A stretch of 64,000 nucleotides of DNA from NCBI GenBank assembly GCA_958295805.1, contig OY282373.1, forward strand, positions 95,001-159,000, in the 5' to 3' direction. The notes beneath the pieces were generated by a model, which made no database searches, was not told the origin of the DNA, and saw only the letters and a list, made by a program, of their open reading frames with translations. Every line of letters begins with the position of its first letter. Positions within the stretch are counted from its first letter, which is position 1. Shown in pieces: positions 16,810 to 25,802 of the stretch. The translations under genes were made by a program, and so were the position numbers. The stretch comes from an uncultured Nitrospirales bacterium (lineage in GTDB: Bacteria; Nitrospirota; Nitrospiria; Nitrospirales; UBA8639).

Positions 16810-19800
16810 ATGACAACCGAAGACGAACTGATGAGGCTTTTCAAGCAACCATATCAGCGCGATGACTGGCTCAGGATGCTTGGTGAACAACTGCCGATCA
16901 ATCAGTTCTCATGCCCCATCTCCATCAAGGGTGATGCGAAGGCATTTTTTCAGTTAGGCAAAGTGTCCCTTGCCGATAACAAAGAGTTGGGAATCTACGA
17001 AATACAAACCACGCCTGAAACCCGACTGCACCGCAACCGGGTGGAGATGCGCCAATTAGTGGCAAAGCAATGCCAGCAAAGCACCTTGGATGGCGCGCTT
17101 GCTGTTTACGACGACAACAGCGGCAACTGGCGATTCAGCTTCATCAGCGTGGAATACAAGTTAAACGATCAGGGACAGATCAACAGACAGGAGAGCGCAT
17201 CAAAACGCTTCACCTACCTGTTAGGAAACAATGCCAAAGTCCGCACGGCTGTTGAGCGATTCAGCCGACTCAATAAAACCGCCACGCTGACCGACTTGAA
17301 AAGCGCCTTCGCGGTGGAACAACTTAACAAAGAGTTCTATGAAGAACTGTTCAAGTGGTACGAAAAAGCCAAATCTCAGGTGGTTTTTCCCAACGATGAA
17401 CGTGAGGAAAAAGATAAGCACATCTCCATCAGCCTGATTCGCCTGCTTACTCGATTGCTCTTTGTCTGGTTTCTCAAGGAAAAAGGATTGATTAATCGGA
17501 ATTTCTTTGAATTCGATAAAGTCAGGCAAATGATTGATTGGAGCAAGGAGAGTGGATATTACAAAGCCATTCTGCAAAACCTGTTTTTTGCCACCCTCAA
17601 TAGAGAAATTACAGATCGCACGTTCCGCACCACCACCAATGGCAATCCTAACAGTAATAACTACCTAGTTGCCCACGTCTACCGCTACCAGAATATCTTT
17701 CTCCTGCAGGACAAAAATGCCATTTTGCGACTGTTCGAACAAACGCCTTTTCTCAACGGCGGACTGTTTGAATGTCTGGACAGAGAAGCCAATGAAGATG
17801 AACGGCGAGATCACGAGAAAGACGGGACAATTCGCAAAGAGAAACTGGCAATCCGCGTTGATGGATTTTCTGACCGGGAGGACAACGTTCTAGATGTGCC
17901 CAACAACCTCTTTTTCAACGAAGACGAAAAGCAACTTGGGCTAATCACCCTGCTCAACCGATACCAGTTTACCGTGGAAGAAAGCACACCGTTGGATGCG
18001 GACGTGGCGCTGGACCCCGAACTTCTGGGATTGGTGTTCGAAAACCTGCTGGCGTCCTACAACCCCGAAACACGGCAAACCGCCCGCAAAGCCTCCGGCT
18101 CTTATTACACACCACGGGAAATTGTCACCTACATGGTAGACGAGAGTTTGAAAGCATACTTTGCTCAAGCGACCAACATTGCCGACCACAAAATCAGCCG
18201 TTTATTTCACACTGCCTGTGCGGAAAACGACCTGACCGAAAATGAAACTGCATCGCTCATTCAGGCAATAGACACCATCAAAATCATTGATCCCGCGGTA
18301 GGCAGCGGCGCCTTCCCGATGGGAATATTACAGCGGTTAGTGCAGATACTCGGCATTGTCGATTCCGAAAACAAACAATGGAAACAACGTCAAACGGACA
18401 TTATTGACAAACTGCCGGACCCTGAGAGTCGCGAGCAGGCACTGAAGGAAGTTGAGACTATTTTCAGCAAGGAAAATCGTTTTAACGATTTTGGACGCAA
18501 GCTGTATCTGATCGAAAAGTGCATCTATGGCGTGGACATCCAACCCATCGCCTGCCAGATTGCCAAACTGCGCTTCTTCATCTCGCTGGCCATTGAACAA
18601 GAGCCGACCGATGACGCTGAAGATAACTACGGCGTCAAACCGCTCCCTAACCTCGAAACCAAGTTCGTCGCCGCAGATACCCTACTGGCATTGGAGAAAC
18701 CTAACCAATTGACGCTGGGACAAACCGAAACCGTACTCAGTTTGGAGAAGGAATTGACCGCCAACCGCGAGCGATACTTCCACGCCACCTCGCGCACCAC
18801 GAAGCGAAACTACCGCGATAAAGACAAGCAACTGCGGGACAGACTGGCCGCTGCATTGCAAGAAGCCGGATTTCCCACCCACGCCGTGGACAAGATCGCC
18901 AATGGGCCCCCTACGACCAGAACGCCAGCGCCGACTGGTTTGACGCCAAATATATGTTCGGTGTTACCAAAGGCTTCGACGTGGTCATCGGAAATCCGCC
19001 CTACATTCAGTTGCAGAAAAATGGCGGCCAACTAGGGTGGCTCTACAAGGACGCCGGCTATGAAACCTTCGCCCACACCGGCGACATCTATCAGCTTTTC
19101 TACGAAAAGGGCTGCCGCCTGCTCACGCAGCAACGCGGCCTGCTGTGCTACATCACCTCCGACAGTTGGCTGAATACGGAATACGGCAAACCCTTGCGCC
19201 GCTACTTCTCCGAGCGACACACCCCACTACGCCTGATGGTAATCGGCGAAGGGACTTTTACAAACGCCATCGTTAATACCAGTATTCTCACCGCTGGACA
19301 CGGTAAAAGCGAAGAGAACGGCAAGGCGGTGGATATGAACCGCCTTGCCAACAAAGACTTTCCACCCGACGCAAGCCTTTGGTTGCCGTTCTGCCCTCAA
19401 GGTGAAAGGCCGTGGAGCGTGATCTCGGCTATAGAACAGCCTATTATGGACAAGATGGAATCCGTCGGAACACCACTGAAAGACTGGGATGTGTCTATCT
19501 ATTATGGTATCAAAACTGGCTACAACAAGGCCTTCATTATTGATGGTGCCACCAAACAGGCGCTAGTTGCCAAAGACCTCAGATCTGCCGAAATCCTTAA
19601 ACCAGTGTTGCGCCGAGGCCACGATGTCCAGCGCTACTTGGCGAAATACACGGGCTGGTGGCTGATTGATACGCATAACGGATACGGAGACGTCCCTGCC
19701 ATCAATATTGACGATTACCCGGCTGTAAAATCCCATCTGGATAGATTCTACCCCCGATTGGAAAAGCGACAGGACAAAGGCAAAACGCCGTATAATCTCC

Positions 19801-20234
19801 GCAACTGCGCTTATCACAAAGAATTTACAAGAGAAAAGCTGGTGTGGCTTGATTTGACTCAAAAAGGACGTTTTGCCTATGACGACAGTGGCATATACTG
19901 TGAAGCTACAACGTTTCTGATGACTGGAGAGAACATCAAATATCTCTGCACAGTTCTCAATTCCGGTCTGATAGCTTGGTTTATGAAGAACACCGCACCT
20001 ACAGGAATGGGTATGCACCCCCGATGGAAAAAAGTTTACGTTGAACGTCTCCCCATTCCCAATATCCCAGCCAACGAGCAACGTCCATTCATCCGCTTAG
20101 TTGACTGCATCCTGTCGGCCAAATCCGCCAACCCGTCTGCCGACACCACCGAGCAGGAAGCCGAGATAGACCGGCTTGTGTATGGGCTGTACGGCCTGAC
20201 GTCAGAAGAGATCGCAACGGTGGAGAGGATTTGA
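16810..20234 (+). pseudogene. Eco57I-like N6-adenine DNA methyltransferase, frameshifted
   Basis: Read through one frameshift, this is an approximately 1141-residue methylase of the Eco57I/BREX-PglX-like class. The first part (ATG 16810 to stop 19035) has SAM-binding motif I, IIDPAVGSGAFPMGIL, around residue 495. The catalytic NPPY lies in the other frame (VVIGNPPYIQLQ at about 18980). At about 18897-18902 one base is missing: GATCGCCAATGGGCC leaves the frame, whereas a GCC CAA TGG reading gives KIAQWAPYDQNASADWFDA, the expected sequence ahead of MFGV and NPPY. The break separates cofactor binding from catalysis, so the gene is inactive unless this is a sequencing error. It likely formed a restriction-modification pair with the helicase gene. 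Confidence 0.85.
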
Positions 20235-20388
20235 CCAGATGAATAGAACAGTCTCAATACTGACGTGCCAAGACTTCGACGTAGCAGGTGATGTGACGAA
20301 GTCTTACATTGGGTAACACTCCATACAGCAATGACGAATACGCGATTTTTCGACGAAAGTAGAAACCAGTCTCGGGTAAAATCTGCTA

Positions 20389-20619
20389 TTGTCACCAAGT
20401 ATTTTTCGGTATGGGCGCGTGTCATTATCGGCGCTCAAAACCACAACCAACGCCGACACAACACAGTTTGAAGCACAAATAGCCCGGCCGGTCTATCATT
20501 TCTATAACCTAACCGATAAAAAATTAGGATTGTGGAGCAGAAAAGATAAGGTGGGCCAAGAACTCAACACATCTAAGATGAAAATCATTCGCTTACCACT
20601 TGTCCTGGGTGTTGCTTAA
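20389..20619 (+). pseudogene. C-terminal remnant of a second methylase/specificity protein
   Basis: A 76-residue frame containing ADTTQFEAQIARPVYHFYNL followed by TDKK. This is a degraded version of the C-terminal segment of the adjacent methylase (ADTTEQEAEIDRLVYGLYGL then TSEE), a typical Eco57I-class tail. The flanking sequence carries no supporting domain, so I read it as a relic of an earlier restriction-modification gene. The rest of 20235-20592 shows no gene. Confidence 0.6.
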
Positions 20620-20973
20620 AAGTTTGTGGAAATCATCAAAATCCCATATCTTTTCTGTTAAGTACTTAAGAGAAAGTCCCAAAGCAGTAGTAATGATACC
20701 CAATGTAAAGCCCAATCCAGGGCTTACCTGAGAAGTGCTGAAAACTATTAGCCAAATCGCCCCTGCAATCAAAAACAAAAATATGAGGCAAAGAATAATC
20801 GATGCAAATCGAGCAAACCACATTTGCTTAAGCGCAGAGGCCTTTATAGCGTGGGCATGTTCCTGCTCTCGGCTTTCTAATACTTGCTCATGCTCTTGCT
20901 TCGCAGTTTCCAGTCTTTGGGAATTTTCCGCCTGTTGCAGACGCGGGTCGTTGATGTTTGGAGTAGTATCCAT
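20593..20973 (-). CDS. Small coiled-coil protein with two membrane segments; candidate PanT toxin
   Basis: 126 residues from ATG 20973 (MDTTPNINDPRLQQAENSQR). A heptad-like Glu/Gln/His-rich helix (about 13-50) is followed by two hydrophobic segments (about 58-80 and 84-102) and an aromatic tail, WDFDDFHKLL. The start overlaps the stop of the Panacea gene (TAATG), so the two are translationally coupled. Small membrane proteins next to Panacea antitoxins are known as toxins of PanAT systems. The toxin role here is inferred from that context, not from a recognised family. Confidence 0.7.
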   Translation of the reverse strand: MDTTPNINDPRLQQAENSQRLETAKQEHEQVLESREQEHAHAIKASALKQMWFARFASIILCLIFLFLIAGAIWLIVFSTSQVSPGLGFTLGIITTALGLSLKYLTEKIWDFDDFHKLLSNTQDKW

Positions 20974-21437
20974 TAGCCGCTCATCAGTTGCTTGAAATGC
21001 TGCTTTATATCTTTTTGGTTTAAACTGTTGTTCCCTTTTTTCTTTGCCGATGACCAAGGCGTGTCGGATTTATGTGTCAAATTCGAAAGGTATAAACCAG
21101 AGTAAGGGGAATATAGGGCCCAAACCTGTTTCAATAGCTGGTGGAAATTTTCATCTTTCTTTGGCACTTCCCCCCTATTAGCAGTCCCGTATAATTCCCA
21201 ATTCTCTTGACTGATAGGCAAGCTCCCAAAAATTTTGTACTCATGATAAATCTCAGGGAAGACTGGCCCGTAGTGCCAAGCTTCTGGTTCATGTTCGATG
21301 GCTGGTTTGTCAAAACACGCCAAGTGCCATCCGTGAACGAGGTACACCAATTTTTGCAGTTTCAATGGGCTAATCCATTTTTCCTCGTCAAACGATAATT
21401 TTAATACACTGTTGGCAACTTGCAGTGCAGTATACAT
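20973..21437 (-). CDS. Panacea (DUF4065, SocA-like) antitoxin domain protein
   Basis: 154 residues. The Panacea/DUF4065 pattern is clear: LQVANSVLKLS, PLKLQKLVYLVHGWHLA, EHEPEAWHYGPVFPEIYHEYK and YSGLYLSNLTHKSDTPWS. Panacea is a promiscuous antitoxin domain (PanA) that neutralises unrelated toxins encoded beside it. Here the only coupled neighbour is the small two-TM protein. The usual order varies, and antitoxin-first is common. AT-rich composition matches the preceding restriction-methylase island. Confidence 0.88.
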   Translation of the reverse strand: MYTALQVANSVLKLSFDEEKWISPLKLQKLVYLVHGWHLACFDKPAIEHEPEAWHYGPVFPEIYHEYKIFGSLPISQENWELYGTANRGEVPKKDENFHQLLKQVWALYSPYSGLYLSNLTHKSDTPWSSAKKKGNNSLNQKDIKQHFKQLMSG

Positions 21438-21587
21438 TCCTAATCACCTCCTAAATTTATGGGTGTTGAAGAACCATAATCGCTAGCCTTAAATCTCTAT
21501 GATAATCCAACTTTAGCACAAATTCTAGCAAAAACTTGGCTCTACGACCTCCAACCAATACATCATTCCGAAAGTTCAAAAATGCCC

Positions 21588-22193
21588 TTACAAATACCGA
21601 TGGGCCACGGCCTGACCCCGATCATCCAACTCATACAGCAATGGGGCACCCGTGGGAATGTTGAGTTCGAGCACGTCTTCTCTGGAGAGTTGATCCAAGT
21701 ACATCACCAGCGCGCGCAAACTGTTGCCGTGGGCCACCACCAACGGGGTCTCGCCTTGCGCCAGTCGCGGCCAGACGTGTTGTTGGTAATAGGGAACGAC
21801 ACGTTCGGCGGTATCCTGTAAACTTTCTCCACCGGGAGGGCGCACGTCATAACTTCTCCTCCACAACTTCACCTGGTCCGCTCCATATTTTTCAGCGGTT
21901 TCCGCTTTATTCAGACCTTGTAATTCCCCGTACAGCCGTTCATTCAGGGCCTGTGTTTTTTCTATCGGGAGTTGAGGTTGGGCAATGACTTCCAGCACGA
22001 TCTCCAACGTGTGGATGGCTCGAATCAACACGGAAGTAAACGCACGGTCAAAGCGAAAGTTCTGCAATTTGGCTCCCGCGGTTCGCGCTTCCTGTTCACC
22101 CTTGGGGCTTAAAGGGACGTCCACCCAGCCGGTAAATCGATTTTCAAGATTCCATTGCGATTCGCCGTGACGAATCAGGACGACCTGTTTCAT
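21588..22193 (-). CDS. gpmA: 2,3-bisphosphoglycerate-dependent phosphoglycerate mutase
   Basis: 201 residues. The phosphohistidine motif [20 protein letters not shown] lies at the N-terminus, and [26 protein letters not shown] and [11 protein letters not shown] complete the active site. It interconverts 3- and 2-phosphoglycerate in glycolysis/gluconeogenesis. It is slightly shorter than E. coli GpmA (250) because a C-terminal segment is reduced, as in many non-proteobacterial enzymes. It is divergent from the next gene. Confidence 0.94.
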   Translation of the reverse strand: MKQVVLIRHGESQWNLENRFTGWVDVPLSPKGEQEARTAGAKLQNFRFDRAFTSVLIRAIHTLEIVLEVIAQPQLPIEKTQALNERLYGELQGLNKAETAEKYGADQVKLWRRSYDVRPPGGESLQDTAERVVPYYQQHVWPRLAQGETPLVVAHGNSLRALVMYLDQLSREDVLELNIPTGAPLLYELDDRGQAVAHRYL

Positions 22194-22346
22194 GCTGCAT
22201 TCTCCCTCCGAGTCACGCTCGCAACCTCAAGACGCGGTATTCGTCGCTCTGCCCTTGCGTTGCTCACCGCCACGCCGTACCATGCCAGCCACGTTTCATC
22301 ATCATTCCCCGAACCTGTTCGCTCATCATCTCCGGAATTGGCGCAG

Positions 22347-23171
22347 ATGGCTCAACCTGACCTGCCTCAACCGCCCGCGCAGTGGTGGAGAACGCTGGCT
22401 CAACGCCTCAACGTTGAGGAGAAGGTCGAACGGTTCTTTCACCACGCCACGACTCCCCCCAACGTGCTGGACCGCGTCGCGGACGTCAACGGAGACTTGC
22501 ACTATCTGCTCTTTGTCCTCGTCCGCCACTGGATTCCGATTGTCCTGCCTCCCCCGGGCCGGGAGCGCACATCCAAACACGAGCAGGATTATTGGTTGGA
22601 ATCCGCGGCGATTCTTCAGACGGCCGTGACGCGCCTGCGCGAATTAAAACCCCTGATCGACTTGCTGACCACGGCCAACCCGTTCGACCAGAAGCAGGAG
22701 TCCTCAACGCCCCCCGTTATCGAGGTTGAATTAGCCAACATGTTGCAAGGCATTGCCGAAGTCGCCGGAAGTTACGGCGGGCCGGACTATACGTCGATCA
22801 TCAAAAACTTTGATCCCATTCCCCTTCGACAAACTCAACCGTTCAAACATAACAAAAAATACAGCGCCGAGTTATGGGTCGTGTTTCTCCTCCGCGAGCA
22901 TTTTCGATCCCTCGGCATGGGAAAAGATCGGTATTGGCCGCTCGTCACGGACGTGGTGACCGCGGCCGGCATTCGCCAACCCAACGACCATGCGTTCACG
23001 GCCGGCGAACTCAAATCATGGTGGACAAAGAATTGGCCTCGAACCTACACCCTGTTGAAGGAAAAACCCGACGGCCCTGACGGAATTCATGCGGCGTACC
23101 AGAGCGATTACGCTTGGTTTCAGTCGTGGTTCACGTGGCAGTTGTCGTATGCCGAGGACCCGGATCGCTGA
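22347..23171 (+). CDS. Hypothetical protein, unrecognised
   Basis: About 274 residues from ATG 22347 (MAQPDLPQPPAQWWRTLAQR). The frame is open upstream into gpmA on the other strand, but that part has no protein-like character. Features include DVNGDLHYLLFVLVRHWIPI, a central ELANMLQGIAEVAGSYGGPD and a tryptophan-rich tail. No motif, signal peptide or membrane segment is recognised. Base composition is host-like. Confidence 0.6.
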   Translation: MAQPDLPQPPAQWWRTLAQRLNVEEKVERFFHHATTPPNVLDRVADVNGDLHYLLFVLVRHWIPIVLPPPGRERTSKHEQDYWLESAAILQTAVTRLRELKPLIDLLTTANPFDQKQESSTPPVIEVELANMLQGIAEVAGSYGGPDYTSIIKNFDPIPLRQTQPFKHNKKYSAELWVVFLLREHFRSLGMGKDRYWPLVTDVVTAAGIRQPNDHAFTAGELKSWWTKNWPRTYTLLKEKPDGPDGIHAAYQSDYAWFQSWFTWQLSYAEDPDR

Positions 23172-23180
23172 TCTTTTCCG

Positions 23181-23861
23181 TTAAAACGCCCGACGGTCCC
23201 CTTGTTCTTCGGCGTCGGGCAGGGGAACGTCTTCTTCAAGAGGAAGATCGTCCAGCAACGCATACAAGACCCCGATCTTCAGCAGGACCAACGCAACGAC
23301 CAACCATAGCACATACGGTTGAATGCCCCCTTCCTCGGCGAGTTCACGCAGTCGAGCCGCCGGGTCAAGCGCCGCCCGTTTTTTCGCCCTCAGGACAACG
23401 TCTTTCAGATGCCAATAATAAAGATAATTCGCACTCGCGCCGGCGATGACGGACCACACGATGGACACCGAGACGTCATTGGTTAAAAAGACGGAAACCA
23501 GCGGGCCGAAAAAATAGACCAACGCAAACAGGTACATTTTTCGATACAGAAACCAGAGAAAGGGCTCTAACAAAAAAGGCGCCCAGTTCCACGTCAGCGA
23601 AAATCGAGGGCCTTCCCTGGAGTCAAATCGTTGAAACACCCGTCGATAATAGTCCCACGCGGGTTTCCAGGCCCATCCGCTACTGAGCGTAAAATGGAGA
23701 CATTTACTGGGCCCGATCAACACGCGCCAATACTGTTCCTCCTCCACATGGAGTGAATCAGCAGCACCCGCGTCCTCTTCCGCGGGAAATGCCTTTCCGC
23801 ATCGAAGGCAAAACAGGGAATCATCGGGATTCTGTTGTTCGCAGGACCCGCAGGGTTTCAT
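23181..23861 (-). CDS. Zinc-ribbon membrane protein (DUF2628-like)
   Basis: 226 residues from ATG 23861. The N-terminal MKPCGSCEQQNPDDSLFCLRC with a following GKAF is a zinc ribbon (CxxC and CxxC). A soluble segment follows, then a cluster of hydrophobic segments with WNWAPFLLEPFLWFLYRKMY, the aromatic pattern of DUF2628 membrane proteins. A final TM segment sits near the C-terminus. Function unknown. A frame to 24011 is open, but it reads through dispersed repeat sequence and is not used. Confidence 0.75.
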   Translation of the reverse strand: MKPCGSCEQQNPDDSLFCLRCGKAFPAEEDAGAADSLHVEEEQYWRVLIGPSKCLHFTLSSGWAWKPAWDYYRRVFQRFDSREGPRFSLTWNWAPFLLEPFLWFLYRKMYLFALVYFFGPLVSVFLTNDVSVSIVWSVIAGASANYLYYWHLKDVVLRAKKRAALDPAARLRELAEEGGIQPYVLWLVVALVLLKIGVLYALLDDLPLEEDVPLPDAEEQGDRRAF

Positions 23862-24011
23862 GGCAAAGGTTATAACACGAGACCGCCGAAAAAGCACGTG
23901 CATGGATAAGTCCGGCACCCGTATGGCTATGACTTCTGCTTCCCCGGCAGCCTGATACTTCCCTGTCATTCCAAGCATAATGGCCAAAATGACAGTGAGT
24001 GCCGACGCCAC

Positions 24012-24546
24012 GCGCGGGTGTGTGCAACATTCCCACGTGCGGGAATGACATCCGGCTGCGCCAACGCCACGCGGTTATGTGTGCAACTGTAGCGGCGCAT
24101 CTCATGCGCCGACGCTGACTTTTTGGCAATTATTCCCAAAATGGCAAAAGATGGTGGAATGACGGCGGGGGAGTGCTCCCTCTCCCCTTGAGGGAGAGGG
24201 TCGGGGTGAGGGGAAGAAATGCCCGTACTCGATCCTCTGTCCCACGCCCCCGGCGTCATGCCCGTGCCAACGGGAAGCCAGATTCTTCACTTCGTTCAGG
24301 ATGACAGAGGAGGGGAAGGCATGACGGCGTGATCTTAGTAAGGGAAGCTTGACGAAGACCACGCAAGTCGAAGACATCTCAGACAAGCAGGGAGATACCC
24401 CATCTCTCCTACGCGTATCGCACCACGCCGTCATGCTGAGCGAAGCGAAGTATCTCAAAGGGACGCTATCCCGTTTCTCCTGCGCTTATTGCACCCCTGA
24501 AAATCCCTATGCTAGATTCGCCTGCATTCGCGGGGGGTTCGTTTCT
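24012..24546. repeat. Gap filled by dispersed palindromic repeats
   Basis: No gene is supported. The stretch holds a CCCACGTGCGGGAATGAC hairpin near 24031-24048, the palindrome GGCGCATCTCATGCGCC (24093-24109), a CCCTCTCCCCTTGAGGGAGAGGG hairpin near 24178-24200 and a CTTCGTTCAGGATGACAGAG unit at about 24291-24310. All four types recur elsewhere in the window. Promoter elements for the arginine cluster may lie at the right edge, but none is convincing. Confidence 0.6.
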
Positions 24547-25779
24547 GTGCTGACTGAAGATATTCAACAACGTTCGGCCCACACCATCATGAACACCTAT
24601 GCCCGATTACCCGTCAGTCTGGTGCGGGGCAAAGGGTGCAAGCTCTATGACGCCGAAGACCGGGAGTATCTGGACTTTGTGGCGGGCGTCGCGGTGAATG
24701 CGCTCGGTCACGGCCATCCTGATCTGGTAACCGCGATTGCGCGACAGGCCCAGCAACTCATTCATGCGTCCAATCTGTTTTATTCGGAACCGCAAGTGCG
24801 GCTGGCCGAACAATTGGTGTCCCGCTCCTTTGCCGACAAAGTCTTCTTCTGCAACAGTGGGGCGGAGGCCAACGAAACGGCGTTGAAGCTGGCCCGCAAA
24901 TATTCCTTTCAGAAATACGGGCCACACCGTCACGACGTAATCTGTATGAACAATTCCTTTCACGGTCGGACGTTGGCCACGTTGACCGCGACCGGACAAT
25001 CCAAAGTCCAGCACGGGTTTGCGCCGCTCCCGCAAGGATTTAAACATGCCGACTTGAACGATTTCTCTTCGGTTGAACGCCTGATTGACGACAACACCGC
25101 CGCGGTCATGCTCGAACCCATTCAGGGCGAGGGTGGCGTGGTGGTGGCCGACGGTTCGTTTCTGAAACACGTGCAGGCGCTGTGTCGCCATCGCGACGTC
25201 CTGTTGATTTTCGACGAAATTCAGACGGGAATGGGGAGAACCGGCACCCTCTTTGCGTATGAACACTACGCGGTGCGGCCGGACATCATGACCTTGGCCA
25301 AGGGCCTGGGCGGCGGACTGCCCATCGGCGCCTGTTTGGCGACCGATGCCGTGGCCCAAGCGTTTGATCCGGGCTCCCATGGGTCAACGTTCGGAGGGAA
25401 TCCTTTAGCCTGTGCCGCGGCCCTCGTCGTTCTCAACGCCTTGATGGACGACAATCTGCTTGAACGCAGTCGAACCACGGGAGCGTACCTGCACAAAGGC
25501 CTCCAGGAACTCCAGAGCCGCATTCCCTTGATCCGGGAAGTCCGCGGACTGGGCCTGTTACAAGGCCTCGCCCTCTCCATGGAAGGGAAGCCGATTGTGG
25601 AAAGCTGTCTGGCCCGGCGCGTCCTGATTAACTGCACCATGGAGACCGTTCTCCGCTTTGTGCCTCCGTTGATCGTGACCAACGATGAGGTTGACCGATT
25701 GTTGGAGGTCTTATCCAGCGTGTTCACGACGCGACTCGAATCGTTTGAGCATCATCGCAGGGCGATGCCCCGTTCTTGA
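24547..25779 (+). CDS. argD: Acetylornithine aminotransferase
   Basis: About 410 residues, class III PLP aminotransferase. Evidence: MNTYARLPVSLVRGKG near the start, CNSGAEANETALKLARK, NSFHGRTLATL, MLEPIQGEGG, LIFDEIQTGMGRTG, the PLP lysine in MTLAKGLGGGLPIGA, and HGSTFGGNPLACAA. It transfers the amino group of N-acetylornithine to 2-oxoglutarate. It is followed by argF, argG and argH, which supports the arginine assignment. I choose GTG 24547 (G-rich ribosome-binding site upstream, about 14 residues before MNTYARLP as in homologues). ATG 24589 is the alternative. An upstream open stretch is repeat DNA. Confidence 0.93.
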   Translation: MLTEDIQQRSAHTIMNTYARLPVSLVRGKGCKLYDAEDREYLDFVAGVAVNALGHGHPDLVTAIARQAQQLIHASNLFYSEPQVRLAEQLVSRSFADKVFFCNSGAEANETALKLARKYSFQKYGPHRHDVICMNNSFHGRTLATLTATGQSKVQHGFAPLPQGFKHADLNDFSSVERLIDDNTAAVMLEPIQGEGGVVVADGSFLKHVQALCRHRDVLLIFDEIQTGMGRTGTLFAYEHYAVRPDIMTLAKGLGGGLPIGACLATDAVAQAFDPGSHGSTFGGNPLACAAALVVLNALMDDNLLERSRTTGAYLHKGLQELQSRIPLIREVRGLGLLQGLALSMEGKPIVESCLARRVLINCTMETVLRFVPPLIVTNDEVDRLLEVLSSVFTTRLESFEHHRRAMPRS

Positions 25780-25802
25780 GACGGGGGACGTGAGTCCCAT
25801 TC

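Noticed and set aside
16810-20234. Programmed -1 frameshift joining the two methylase frames
   Set aside because: The frame change must occur before CAATGGGCC, where no slippery heptamer or downstream structure is visible. A simple one-base loss at GCC(C)AA explains it.
22155-22346. Extended N-terminus of the hypothetical protein overlapping gpmA
   Set aside because: This part lies antisense to the gpmA start, is low-complexity and precedes a good ATG at 22347.
24349-24546. Long N-terminal extension of ArgD
   Set aside because: The extra residues are encoded by dispersed repeat DNA and no ArgD has them. GTG 24547 fits the family start.
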